From BOG-908 sp964247675 (GTDB taxonomy: Bacteria > Pseudomonadota > Alphaproteobacteria > Acetobacterales > Acetobacteraceae): DNA of 17,769 nucleotides. This document shows positions 7,718-14,767 of the stretch, one piece after another. The notes beneath the pieces were generated by a model, which was not told the DNA's origin, searched no databases, and saw nothing but the letters and a program-made list of their open reading frames with translations. Every line of letters begins with the position of its first letter. Within the stretch, counting starts at the first letter, position 1. The stretch covers positions 1 through 17,769 of the forward strand of contig CAXTVW010000071.1 of assembly GCA_964247675.1 (NCBI GenBank), read 5' to 3'. The translations under genes were made by a program, and so were the position numbers.

Positions 7718-9061
7718 TCATGCAGCGCCCGCCATCATCGCGGTGAACCGCCCGAACAAATGCGCGCTGTCGCTGGGCCCAGGACTTGCCTCCGGATGAT
7801 ACTGCACGGAGAACGCACGCCTGGTCTCGCAGGCGATGCCCTCGTTGCTGCCGTCGAACAGGCTGACATGGGTCACTCGCACGCCCTCCGGCAGGCTTGT
7901 ATCTTCCACCGCGAAACCGTGGTTCTGCGACGTGATCTCAACCCGTCCGGTGGCCAGGTCGCGCACCGGCTGGTTGGCGCCCCGGTGGCCGCGGTCCAGC
8001 TTGTAGGTGCGCGCGCCCAGCGCCAGGGCCAGCAACTGGTGGCCCAGGCAAATCCCGAACACCGGCACCTTTGCCGCCAGCACGCCCTGGATCGCGGGGA
8101 CGGCATACACGCCGGTGGCTGCCGGGTCGCCCGGCCCGTTGGAGAGGAACACGCCGTCCGGCCGGTGGCGCAGGATGTCCTCGGCGGTGCTGGCGGCCGG
8201 CACGACCGTGATCCGGCAACCGGCAGCGCTCAGCGAGCGGAAGATGTTGCGTTTCGCGCCGTAATCCACCGCCACCACATGGAAACGGGCGTCTGCGCCT
8301 TGGGTGAAGCCCTCGCCCCAGCGCCAGGTGGACTGGTCCCATGCATAGCTCTGCGTGCAGCTCACCTCGCGGGCGAGGTCCATGCCGTCCAGCCCGGGCC
8401 AGGCGACCGCCGCGTCCTGCAAGGCGGCCAAGTCGAACCGGCCGTCCGCCGGGTAGGCCAGAACCCCATGCGGCGGCCCGCCGTCGCGTATGCGCACCGT
8501 CAGCGCCCGCGTGTCCACGCCGGCCAGGCCTGCCACGCTCTGGCTGCGCAGCCAGGTGTCCAGCCCCTGCGCCGACCGCCAGTTGGAGGGTGCGGTCACG
8601 TCCTCCCGAACCACCAGCCCGCGCGCCGCCACGCCAGCCGCCTCCAGATCCTCCGCATTCGCACCGGTGTTGCCGATATGGGGAAAGGTGAAGGTTATGA
8701 TCTGCCCGGCATAGGAGGCATCGGTCAGCGTTTCCTGGTAGCCCGTCATGCCCGTGTTGAAGCAGATCTCCCCCACCGGGAGGGCGTCGGCGGAAGTGTG
8801 CGCACCGAAGCCGCGTCCCCAGAATACCGCGCCGTCCGCCAGCACCAGCGCGGCGGTGGCGCCAGCCGGCACCGCGCCGGCCGGCTTCTCGCCTTGCAGA
8901 TCAGCCACGGATATCCCGGTTGCCGCCATCACCACACTCCAATGCTTCGAAGGCACGCTGCGCGCCTGCCGCCACTTGCGTATGGCTTCCAGGCCCACGC
9001 CGGTCAGCTTCGCCGCGGCCTCGGCGCCACCCAGGCGGGCGATGATCTGATCCACGTTCAT
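7718..9061 (-). CDS. carA: Carbamoyl phosphate synthase small subunit with N-terminal HTH-like extension
   Basis: The glutaminase subunit hydrolyses glutamine and passes ammonia to CarB. From the ATG at 9061 it is 447 residues. Residues about 70-200 form the CPSase small-chain domain (ALVLADGAVFWGRGFG, GEICFNTGMTGYQETLTD). The class I amidotransferase domain carries the nucleophile Cys338 in GICLGHQ and HPE at 422-424 in QYHPEASPGP. Before it lie ~55 residues (MNVDQIIARLGG...AIRKWRQARSVPSKHW) absent from ordinary CarA. They look like a small helix-turn-helix domain of the kind NCBI names carph-isopro (recalled, not searched), joined by an Ala/Gly/Pro linker. An alternative TTG at 9100 would add 13 unconvincing residues. 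The Shine-Dalgarno signal is weak. A hairpin repeat begins 46 bases upstream, so any carA promoter is very close or inside it. Confidence 0.97.
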   Translation of the reverse strand: MNVDQIIARLGGAEAAAKLTGVGLEAIRKWRQARSVPSKHWSVVMAATGISVADLQGEKPAGAVPAGATAALVLADGAVFWGRGFGAHTSADALPVGEICFNTGMTGYQETLTDASYAGQIITFTFPHIGNTGANAEDLEAAGVAARGLVVREDVTAPSNWRSAQGLDTWLRSQSVAGLAGVDTRALTVRIRDGGPPHGVLAYPADGRFDLAALQDAAVAWPGLDGMDLAREVSCTQSYAWDQSTWRWGEGFTQGADARFHVVAVDYGAKRNIFRSLSAAGCRITVVPAASTAEDILRHRPDGVFLSNGPGDPAATGVYAVPAIQGVLAAKVPVFGICLGHQLLALALGARTYKLDRGHRGANQPVRDLATGRVEITSQNHGFAVEDTSLPEGVRVTHVSLFDGSNEGIACETRRAFSVQYHPEASPGPSDSAHLFGRFTAMMAGAA

Positions 9062-9107
9062 GCGTGACGAGGGACTATGGGAAAAAACTTCCCAGGGCAA
9101 ATCACAG

Positions 9108-9242
9108 GCAAGCGAAGGCCTTCTTTTCTGAAAAAAAGAGGCAGAAGACTTTCCTCCCTGTCGGCGGCTGACCGGATAGGTCCGCGACAGCCGGATAAAA
9201 GTTTTTTGCTTCTTTTTTTCAAAAAAGAAGGCCTTCCTTGCC
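9108..9242. repeat. Hairpin repeat, copy D, between divergent carA and lipA
   Basis: The left arm from GGCAAGCGAAGGCC (9108) carries several unpaired substitutions. The right arm (about 9195-9242) is canonical. The core has TGTCGGCGG on the left and only CGCGACAG on the right, so its pairing is imperfect. It is the only copy in this window between two divergent 5' ends, leaving 46 bases to the carA ATG and 33 to the lipA ATG. Confidence 0.9.
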
Positions 9243-9275
9243 TTTACTTACCACCCCAGCCACTTGTCCCGAAGC

Positions 9276-10214
9276 ATGTCCACCCGCATCGAAATCCGCC
9301 ACCCGGAGAAAGCCCACCGCCCGGACAACCCGATCCAGCGCAAGCCGGACTGGATACGCGTGCGCGCGCCAAACCACCCAACCTACGTCGAGACCCGCAA
9401 CCTTATGCGTGGCGCCGGCCTGGTCACCGTCTGCGAGGAAGCCGCCTGCCCGAACATCGGCGAGTGCTGGTCCCAGCGCCACGCCACGATGATGATCATG
9501 GGCGACACCTGCACGCGCGCCTGCAGCTTCTGCAATGTGCGCACCGGCTTGCCCGGACCGCTGGATGCCACCGAGCCCGGCCGCGTGGCCCAGGCTGTCG
9601 CCACGCTGGGGCTTAACCACGTCGTCATCACTTCGGTGGACCGTGACGACCTGACAGACGGCGGCGCCGGCCACTTCGCCGCGGTGATCACCGCCATACG
9701 GGGGGCAGCGCCGCGCACCACCATCGAGGTGCTGACGCCGGACTTCCTGCGCAAGCCCGGCGCGCTGGAGGTGGTCACCGCCGCCCGCCCGGACGTGTTC
9801 AACCACAACCTGGAAACCGTGCCGCGGCTCTACCCGACCATCCGGCCCGGCGCGCGCTATTTCCAGTCGCTGCGGCTGCTGGACCGGGTGAAGCAGCTCG
9901 ATCCCACCATCTTCACGAAATCGGGCCTCATGGTCGGGCTGGGCGAGGAACGCGCCGAGCTCGGACAGGTGATGGACGATCTGCGTATTGCGGAGGTGGA
10001 TTTTCTCACGCTTGGCCAATACCTGCAGCCGAGCGTGAAACATGCGGCGGTCGCGCGCTTTGTGCCGCCAGCCGAGTTCGCGGATTATGCCGCGACCGCG
10101 CGCGCCAAAGGGTTTCTCATGGTTGCCAGTACACCGCTCACCCGCTCTTCCTATCACGCGGATGCCGACTTCGCTGCTCTTCGCCAGGCCCGCATCACCA
10201 GGCAGGCCGCCTGA
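9276..10214 (+). CDS. lipA: Lipoyl synthase
   Basis: A radical-SAM enzyme that inserts two sulfurs into protein-bound octanoyl groups to make lipoyl cofactor for pyruvate and 2-oxoglutarate dehydrogenases. The 312-residue product from ATG 9276 has all expected ligands. The auxiliary cluster motif CX4CX5C is Cys53, Cys58, Cys64 (CEEAACPNIGEC). The radical-SAM CX3CX2C is Cys79, Cys83, Cys86 (CTRACSFC). The C-terminal RSSY (290-293) supplies the serine ligand of the auxiliary cluster. A TTG four codons upstream is possible but the ATG gives the normal N-terminus. The Shine-Dalgarno signal is weak. The stop overlaps the next gene as TGATG, a pairing often seen in alphaproteobacteria. Confidence 0.98.
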   Translation: MSTRIEIRHPEKAHRPDNPIQRKPDWIRVRAPNHPTYVETRNLMRGAGLVTVCEEAACPNIGECWSQRHATMMIMGDTCTRACSFCNVRTGLPGPLDATEPGRVAQAVATLGLNHVVITSVDRDDLTDGGAGHFAAVITAIRGAAPRTTIEVLTPDFLRKPGALEVVTAARPDVFNHNLETVPRLYPTIRPGARYFQSLRLLDRVKQLDPTIFTKSGLMVGLGEERAELGQVMDDLRIAEVDFLTLGQYLQPSVKHAAVARFVPPAEFADYAATARAKGFLMVASTPLTRSSYHADADFAALRQARITRQAA

Positions 10215-10672
10215 TGCCCACTTACGCGGATCGCAAGCTCGTGGGCTACAAGCCCGAGCAGCTCTTCGACCTGGTGGCGGACGTGGACAAATATCCGCAA
10301 TTCCTGCCCTGGTGCGTCGGCGCGCGGGTGAAGTCCCGCACGGAGCACGAACTGCATGCCGACCTGACGATCGGTTTCGGCCCGTTCCGCGAAAGCTTCA
10401 GCAGCAAGGTCACGCTGGAGCGTCCGGGCAGGATACGCGTCAGCTACGAGAACGGCCCTTTCCGGTATCTGAACAACCAGTGGGTGTTCGTTCCGGACCC
10501 GCACGGCGTGCAGGTCGATTTCTGGGTGGATTTCGAGTTCCGCAGCAAACTCCTGCAGAAAGCCATCGGCGTGGTTTTCAATGAGGCGGTGCGGCGTATG
10601 GTCGGCGCGTTCCTGAAGCGGGCGCAGGATGTGTATGGGCCGCCTCATGCGGCTGTGCCGGTGCCTAGGTAG
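10214..10672 (+). CDS. Coq10/RatA-type START-domain (SRPBCC) protein
   Basis: A 152-residue single-domain protein of the polyketide cyclase/START fold. The N-terminal pattern LFDLVADVDKYPQFLPWCVGARV and the later GPFRYLNNQWVF are typical of the bacterial family annotated either as RatA-like toxin or Coq10. Coq10 members bind ubiquinone-type lipids and help respiration; E. coli RatA was reported to block 70S ribosome assembly. No antitoxin-like partner is visible, so the Coq10-like role is the safer inference. Its ATG overlaps the lipA stop (TGATG), indicating coupled translation with lipA. The C-terminus (GPPHAAVPVPR) is a short unstructured tail. Confidence 0.9.
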   Translation: MPTYADRKLVGYKPEQLFDLVADVDKYPQFLPWCVGARVKSRTEHELHADLTIGFGPFRESFSSKVTLERPGRIRVSYENGPFRYLNNQWVFVPDPHGVQVDFWVDFEFRSKLLQKAIGVVFNEAVRRMVGAFLKRAQDVYGPPHAAVPVPR

Positions 10673-10679
10673 GCAAGAC

Positions 10680-10797
10680 AGGCAAGGCTCTGAAGAGAAG
10701 CAGAGATCTCTGTTCAACATCGCGGAAACGGCCGTTGAGCCGCCGACAGGGAGCAAACGTTTTTTGCTTCTTTTTTTCAAAAAAGAAGGCCTTGCTT
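10680..10797. repeat. Hairpin repeat, copy E (right arm intact, left arm decayed)
   Basis: The right half is clear: GCCGCCGACAGGGAGCAAAC, TTTTTTGC, the local palindrome and AAGGCCTTGC (10739-10797). The left half (10680-10735) keeps only islands of the family: GGCAAGGC, GAAGCA and a CTGTTC/CGCGG tail where GCTCCCTGTCGGCGG would be expected. It lies between the convergent ends of the START-domain gene and the 38-residue membrane peptide gene, eight bases past the stop of the latter. Confidence 0.85.
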
Positions 10798-10804
10798 CCT
10801 TCCT

Positions 10805-10921
10805 TCACCCAGCGTCATCCCGCTCCCTATCCTTGCGCATCGACCGCCGAACGGACCGCAGCTCGGCCACCAGTCCGCCCAGCACCAGCACCAGGATGAT
10901 GAAGCCTTCCCACTTCCCCAA
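10805..10921 (-). CDS. 38-residue single-pass membrane peptide downstream of crtB
   Basis: A short frame starting with TTG directly after the crtB stop codon, in the same frame. It encodes MGKWEGFIILVLVLGGLVAE (1-20), a clear membrane helix, then LRSVRRSMRKDRERDDAG, a basic and then acidic cytoplasmic-looking tail. Topology by the positive-inside rule would be N-out, C-in. CTGGGGA about nine bases upstream could act as ribosome binding site, and termination-reinitiation from crtB is likely. No ATG is available in the useful part of the frame. I do not recognise a named family. The strong helix plus charged tail, and the fit between the crtB stop and repeat copy E, argue for a real gene. Function unknown. 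Confidence 0.5.
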   Translation of the reverse strand: MGKWEGFIILVLVLGGLVAELRSVRRSMRKDRERDDAG

Positions 10922-11950
10922 TCAGGGCATCCCCAGCTGCTGCTCCTGCAGCCGCTCGAACAGGTCGAACACCCAGTCCACGCGTGCCTGCAACCTGGCC
11001 GGCATCGTGGCTCGACCGTCGCTCACTGCGGCGTCCACAAGATACTGGCACGCCGGCAAGGCTTGCGTGCCGAGCGGACCTCTTGCTGACAATGGCGGTA
11101 AGAGGGCACGGCCGAGGAGCGCCATCTTGCGCGGGGTGGGCACGTGCGCGCGTGTGGTGACCGAGTCGCAGCCGCTGCGTGCGAGGACACGGCCGATTTC
11201 CGCGTAGATGGTGGCGGCAGCGCGTATGCCTGGCCGGCAAGTCAGCGGGAGTGCCGCGATGCCGTCCCGGCCGCGGACGTACATCGCGTCCGCGGTGCGC
11301 AGCAAGCGTCCTGTGACGCCGGCGAGCGCCGGACTGAAGCGTGGTTCCGACAGGAACGCCTCGGGCGCCAGGCCGGCCTCTTGCAGCCATTCCAGCGGCA
11401 GGTACAGGCGGCCGGCACGCGCGTCCTGACCTACGTCGCGCGCGATGTTTGTCAGTTGCATCGCCACGCCAAGGTCGCAGGCGCGGGCCAGCGCTTCTTC
11501 GGAGCGCACGCCCATCAGCACGGCCATCATGGCGCCGACGCTGCCGGCCACGCGCGCGGCGTAGTCGAGCAGGTCATCGAGCGTGGCGTAGCGCCGGCCT
11601 TCCAGGTCCCATGCGAAACCTTCAAGCAGCGCCAGCGGAAGCGCGCGTGGCATGTTCGTGCGGGCGACCACGTCGGCAAAGGCGCGGTCGGCCGCGTGGT
11701 CCGCGGGGCGTCCCTCATAGGCGAGGTCGAGGCGGTGTTGCAGCACGCCCACGGCGTCCTGCGCCGCGCCTTCGTCCACCAGGTCATCGGCGAGGCGGCA
11801 GAACGCGTAGAGCGCGGTGGCGGGTTCGTGGATACGGCGCGGGAGCAGGCGCGCGGCGGCCGAGAAGCTGCGCGAGCCGCCTTGCATCATGACGCGGCAG
11901 GCCGCCTGGTCCGCGGCGCGGCCGACTGCGTCAGGCGAAGATGCTGGCAT
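10922..11950 (-). CDS. crtB: 15-cis-phytoene synthase
   Basis: Condenses two geranylgeranyl diphosphates to phytoene, the first committed carotenoid step. From ATG 11950 the product is 342 residues. Squalene/phytoene synthase hallmarks are present: GGSRSFSAAARLLP (24-37), YAFCRLADDLVDE with the first Asp-rich site (55-59), and YAARVAGSVG (130-139). The second Asp-rich site is QLTNIARDVGQDA (165-177), followed by RLYLP. The start lies 20 bases inside the 3' end of crtI, with ACAAGG about ten bases upstream. Initiation eight codons earlier is possible but less supported. crtI-crtB is a standard purple-bacterial pair; with bchIDO upstream it belongs to the photosynthesis gene cluster. Confidence 0.96.
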   Translation of the reverse strand: MPASSPDAVGRAADQAACRVMMQGGSRSFSAAARLLPRRIHEPATALYAFCRLADDLVDEGAAQDAVGVLQHRLDLAYEGRPADHAADRAFADVVARTNMPRALPLALLEGFAWDLEGRRYATLDDLLDYAARVAGSVGAMMAVLMGVRSEEALARACDLGVAMQLTNIARDVGQDARAGRLYLPLEWLQEAGLAPEAFLSEPRFSPALAGVTGRLLRTADAMYVRGRDGIAALPLTCRPGIRAAATIYAEIGRVLARSGCDSVTTRAHVPTPRKMALLGRALLPPLSARGPLGTQALPACQYLVDAAVSDGRATMPARLQARVDWVFDLFERLQEQQLGMP

Positions 11951-13436
11951 GCGGCACGACCTTGTCCAGAACACGGGCGGAGGAGAGAACGCCAGGCAGC
12001 CCCGCGCCGGGATGCGTGCCGGCGCCGACGAGGAAGAGGTTTGCCACCTCCTCGCTCTTGTTGTGCGGACGGAACCAGGCGCTTTGCGTCAGGATCGGCT
12101 CCAGCCCGAAGGCCGCGCCGCGGTAGGAGAGCAGGCGGCCAGCAAAGTCCTGCGGCGTCATCATGCGCGAGGTGACGATCTCGTCTTCCAGTCCGGGCAG
12201 GATGCCGTCGGACAACGCGCGCGCGATCTTCTTTCTGTAGGGTTCGGCCTCTGCCTCCCAGTCCGTGCCGCTTTGCAGATGCGGCACCGGGGACAGCACG
12301 TAGAACGAGTCGCAGCCTTCCGGCGCCAGCGATGTGTCCGTGGCCGTGGGGCGGTGCAGATAGAGGCTGAAATCGTCGGCAAGCTTGTGGCGGGCGAAGA
12401 TGTCGCGCAGCAGCTCGCGGTAGCGGGGCCCCAGCAGGATGGTGTGGTGCGCCACGTCCTCGTAGCGCCGGCGCGTGCCGAAATACCAGACGAACAGGCT
12501 CATCGAGTAGCGGCCACGCGCGATGCGCTTGTCCGTCCAGCGGCGCCGGTGCTGCGCCGGCAGCAGCTTGGCGTAGGTGTGCGCGGAACACGCGTTGGAG
12601 ACGACGATTTCGGCGCGTATTGCGGTGCCGTCTGCAAGTCTGACGCCGCAGGCTGCCTTGTTCTCGACGAGGATTTCGGCCACTTCCGCGTTGCAGCGTA
12701 TGCGCCCGCCCTGGAATTTGATCAGGTCGGCCAGGCCGCTGACCAGCGCGCCGGTGCCGCCCATCGCGAAATGCACGCCCCAACGGCGTTCCAGGAAGCA
12801 GATCAGGCTGTAGATGGAGCTTGCGGCGAACGGATTTCCGCCGACCAGCAGAGGATGGAAGCTGAGCACGGTGCGCAGCCGCTCGTCGCGGACGTATTTG
12901 CCGACCAGCGCGTGCACGCTGCGCAGGCTGCCCAGGCGCACCAGTTGCGGCACCAGGCGCGCCATGTCCGTCCAGCTCTCGAACGGCACGTCGCCCAGCT
13001 GCTCGAAGCCGACGCGGTAGATCTCCTGGCTGGCGCGCATGAACGCCTCGTAGCCGGCTACGTCGCGCGCGCTGAAGGCGGCGACCTGCGCCCGCATCGC
13101 CTCGGCGTCGCCGGTGTATTCGAAGACTTCGCCGTTATCGAAGCGTATGCGGTAGAACGGGCTGATCGGCCGCAGATCGACGTCGTCGGCCAGCCGCCGG
13201 CCGCACAGCGCCCAGAGTTCTTCCAGCAGGAACGGCGCGGTGACGATTGTGGGGCCGGCGTCGAAAGTGAAGCCGTCCTGCCGGAATACGTAGGCGCGGC
13301 CGCCTGGGGCATCCAGCCGCTCCAGCACCGTCACCCGGTAGCCGCGCGCGCCGAGACGCACGGCTGCGGCCAGGCCACCGAAGCCGCTGCCTATGACGAT
13401 GGCGTGGGGCCGATCGTGGGGGGGAATGTGGGTCAC
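11931..13436 (-). CDS. crtI: Phytoene desaturase (GTG start)
   Basis: FAD-dependent CrtI-type desaturase turning phytoene into neurosporene or lycopene at the membrane. The 501 residues include the dinucleotide-binding motif VIGSGFGGLAAA (14-25) with Glu39 at the end of the second strand, and the substrate-side FDAGPTIVT (58-66). The C-terminal CrtI signature is FLVGAGTHPGAGLPGVLSSARV (from about 468, given here in part). How many desaturations it performs cannot be read from sequence. The start is GTG (13434-13436); no good Shine-Dalgarno sequence precedes it. A PpsR-type palindrome lies 11-28 bases upstream, so the promoter must be close and the leader very short. It overlaps crtB by 20 bases. 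Hairpin repeat copy F separates it from the 87-codon gene upstream. Confidence 0.97.
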   Translation of the reverse strand: MTHIPPHDRPHAIVIGSGFGGLAAAVRLGARGYRVTVLERLDAPGGRAYVFRQDGFTFDAGPTIVTAPFLLEELWALCGRRLADDVDLRPISPFYRIRFDNGEVFEYTGDAEAMRAQVAAFSARDVAGYEAFMRASQEIYRVGFEQLGDVPFESWTDMARLVPQLVRLGSLRSVHALVGKYVRDERLRTVLSFHPLLVGGNPFAASSIYSLICFLERRWGVHFAMGGTGALVSGLADLIKFQGGRIRCNAEVAEILVENKAACGVRLADGTAIRAEIVVSNACSAHTYAKLLPAQHRRRWTDKRIARGRYSMSLFVWYFGTRRRYEDVAHHTILLGPRYRELLRDIFARHKLADDFSLYLHRPTATDTSLAPEGCDSFYVLSPVPHLQSGTDWEAEAEPYRKKIARALSDGILPGLEDEIVTSRMMTPQDFAGRLLSYRGAAFGLEPILTQSAWFRPHNKSEEVANLFLVGAGTHPGAGLPGVLSSARVLDKVVPHASIFA

Positions 13437-13446
13437 GCACTGGAAG

Positions 13447-13464
13447 TGTAAGCTGAAGTTTACA
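13447..13464 (-). promoter_or_regulatory. PpsR/CrtJ-type operator upstream of crtI
   Basis: On the plus strand TGTAAGCTGAAGTTTACA is TGT, 12 bases, ACA, with five-base perfect arms TGTAA/TTACA. PpsR/CrtJ repressors of purple bacteria bind TGT-N12-ACA near bch, crt and puc promoters. It is the only such site I found beside a pigment gene here. It lies 11-28 bases before the crtI GTG, where it would overlap a core promoter. TACACT on the minus strand inside and beyond its edge is a possible -10 element, though no good -35 accompanies it. Confidence 0.7.
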
Positions 13465-13501
13465 GTGGGTGGAACCCCTCTTTTGCGATTAGGAGTTTAG
13501 A

Positions 13502-13630
13502 AAAGAAAGGCCTTCTTTTTTGAAGAAAAGAAAGCAAGAAACTTTTGCTCCCTGTCGGCGGATGCTGAAACACCCGCCCCCGGGAGAAAAGTTTTTTGGT
13601 CCTTTTTCTCAAAAAAGGACTGCTTGCTTG
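13502..13630. repeat. Hairpin repeat, copy F, between the 87-codon gene and crtI
   Basis: The left arm is near canonical (AAAGAAAGGCCTTC from 13502). The core left side is CCCTGTCGGCGG, but the matching right core has been replaced by a different sequence (CCGCCCCCGGGAG). In the right arm the local palindrome (13599-13620) carries paired changes that keep it self-complementary: 13599 with 13620, and 13601 with 13618. Its right edge is one base from the TAG stop (13632-13634) of the minus-strand gene. It lies within 40 bases upstream of the PpsR-type site. Confidence 0.88.
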
Positions 13631-13631
13631 C

Positions 13632-13895
13632 CTACCGCCACTGGCGCCAAAGATCGCCCACATGCAGGCAAAGCGCGCCCAACAACGCCAGCGACACGTA
13701 ACCCCACCAGACGCCGCCTAGCGCCAGGCGCATCGCCAGCAACAGGCACACGCCCGAGCACAGATTGGGCAGCAGGGCGCCGGGCGAGACACCGCGGCTC
13801 GTCAGCCGGTGAAGCGCCACCAGGCCGCACGCTTCCAGCACCATTCCGGCGATGATCCAGTCCAGCACATGGCCGTTGGCCAGCAGGTCCTTCAC
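13632..13895 (-). CDS. Small three-helix membrane protein after bchO
   Basis: An 87-residue hydrophobic protein with three likely membrane helices at about 9-29, 40-60 and 62-80. Polar or basic caps are LTSRGV between helices 1 and 2 and WRQWR at the C-terminus. The start is GTG, four-base overlapped with the bchO stop (GTGA), so it is translated with bchO. I recall similar short membrane proteins in alphaproteobacteria but no assigned function. Position after bchI-bchD-bchO suggests a role near pigment synthesis or in the photosynthetic membrane, but that is inference from location only. The stop codon abuts hairpin repeat copy F, which probably ends this transcript. Confidence 0.8.
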   Translation of the reverse strand: MKDLLANGHVLDWIIAGMVLEACGLVALHRLTSRGVSPGALLPNLCSGVCLLLAMRLALGGVWWGYVSLALLGALCLHVGDLWRQWR

Positions 13896-14767
13896 GCCAC
13901 ACCTACCGACGTGGCGAAATCCTCTATGCAGCGCACCGCCAGGCCGGGGTTCTCCTCATGCGCCAGGTGGCCCAGGCCGGGCCAGCGCACCACGCGGGCG
14001 CCTGGCACCAGAGCGGCTACGCGCGTGGCGTCGGCGGGCGGGATCGCCAGGTCACCCTCGCCCACAACCAGCAGCAAAGGCGGCTGTAGTTTCGGCAGGT
14101 CGCGCACCAGAGGTGCCAGGTCCCAGTTCGCCATCATGCGCAGGGCGGCTGCGGCATGGCCGGGGTTGCGCACCAGGCGCCGGTAGAGCGCCACGCCGGC
14201 GGCATCCAGGCGGGAGCCTGTGCCGGTGAGCAGGCGCTCCACCACGCGCGGGTTGCCGGCCTGCCAGGCGAAGATCTGCGGCAGTATGGGCAGGCCGACC
14301 AGCACACGGGCGAGCGGCGCGAACACCTGCCCGGCCGCCCCCGCCAGCGGCAGAAAGGCGCCGTTCAGGCTGACCAGCCCGGCCGGCGCGATGATCCCGT
14401 CCAGGCACATGCGCGCCAGGATAGCCGCACCCGCCGAGTGCCCAACGACAAGTTCCGGCTCTAGGCCGAGCTTCTGCAACAGCCCGCCGAGGTCCCGCGC
14501 CATGGCGGATAGCGAGAGCGGATGGCCGCCCGGCACCCTGGTGAAGCCATGGCCTGGCAGGTCCGGAGCCATCACGGTGAAACATTCGGCGAGCGGGGCC
14601 AGCATGTCCCGCCAGGAATGAGTGGCGGCACCCGTGCCGTGCACCAGCAGGAGCACAGGGCCGCTGCCTGCCACCTGCACGTGCCAGGTCAGGCCACGAT
14701 CGGCCACGAAACGGCTCGCCGCCTTGTTCGGCCAGTCGCTGTCCGGCCAGTTGACGGGCGGCGTCAC
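13892..14767 (-). CDS. bchO: BchO, alpha/beta hydrolase of the Mg-chelatase operon
   Basis: A 291-residue alpha/beta-hydrolase with VLLLVHGTGAATHSWRD (oxyanion region, 38-54), nucleophile Ser111 in the elbow GHSAG (109-113), Asp239 in GEGDLAIPP and His267 in GLGHLAHEE. The triad is therefore complete. BchO is consistently encoded beside bchI and bchD in purple bacteria and is annotated as a magnesium-chelatase accessory protein. Its substrate is not established. It starts with GTG overlapping the bchD stop by four bases (GTGA) and ends overlapping the next gene the same way. The whole bchI-to-87-codon run is thus compactly coupled. Confidence 0.93.
   Translation of the reverse strand: MTPPVNWPDSDWPNKAASRFVADRGLTWHVQVAGSGPVLLLVHGTGAATHSWRDMLAPLAECFTVMAPDLPGHGFTRVPGGHPLSLSAMARDLGGLLQKLGLEPELVVGHSAGAAILARMCLDGIIAPAGLVSLNGAFLPLAGAAGQVFAPLARVLVGLPILPQIFAWQAGNPRVVERLLTGTGSRLDAAGVALYRRLVRNPGHAAAALRMMANWDLAPLVRDLPKLQPPLLLVVGEGDLAIPPADATRVAALVPGARVVRWPGLGHLAHEENPGLAVRCIEDFATSVGVA

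Noticed and set aside
10214..10672. Toxin-antitoxin system based on the RatA-like annotation
   Set aside because: No antitoxin-sized partner (RatB-like) is adjacent; the gene is coupled to lipA and better fits a Coq10-like housekeeping role.
11817..13451. 544-codon plus-strand frame opposite crtI and crtB
   Set aside because: It mirrors the third-position GC pattern of crtI/crtB on the other strand and has no recognisable motif.
13460..13663. Short frames encoding FFKKEGL- or KKKQKTF-like peptides (also near 3991-4218, 9077, 17335-17661)
   Set aside because: They are translations of the hairpin-repeat arms in various frames, so they reflect the repeat and not conserved proteins.
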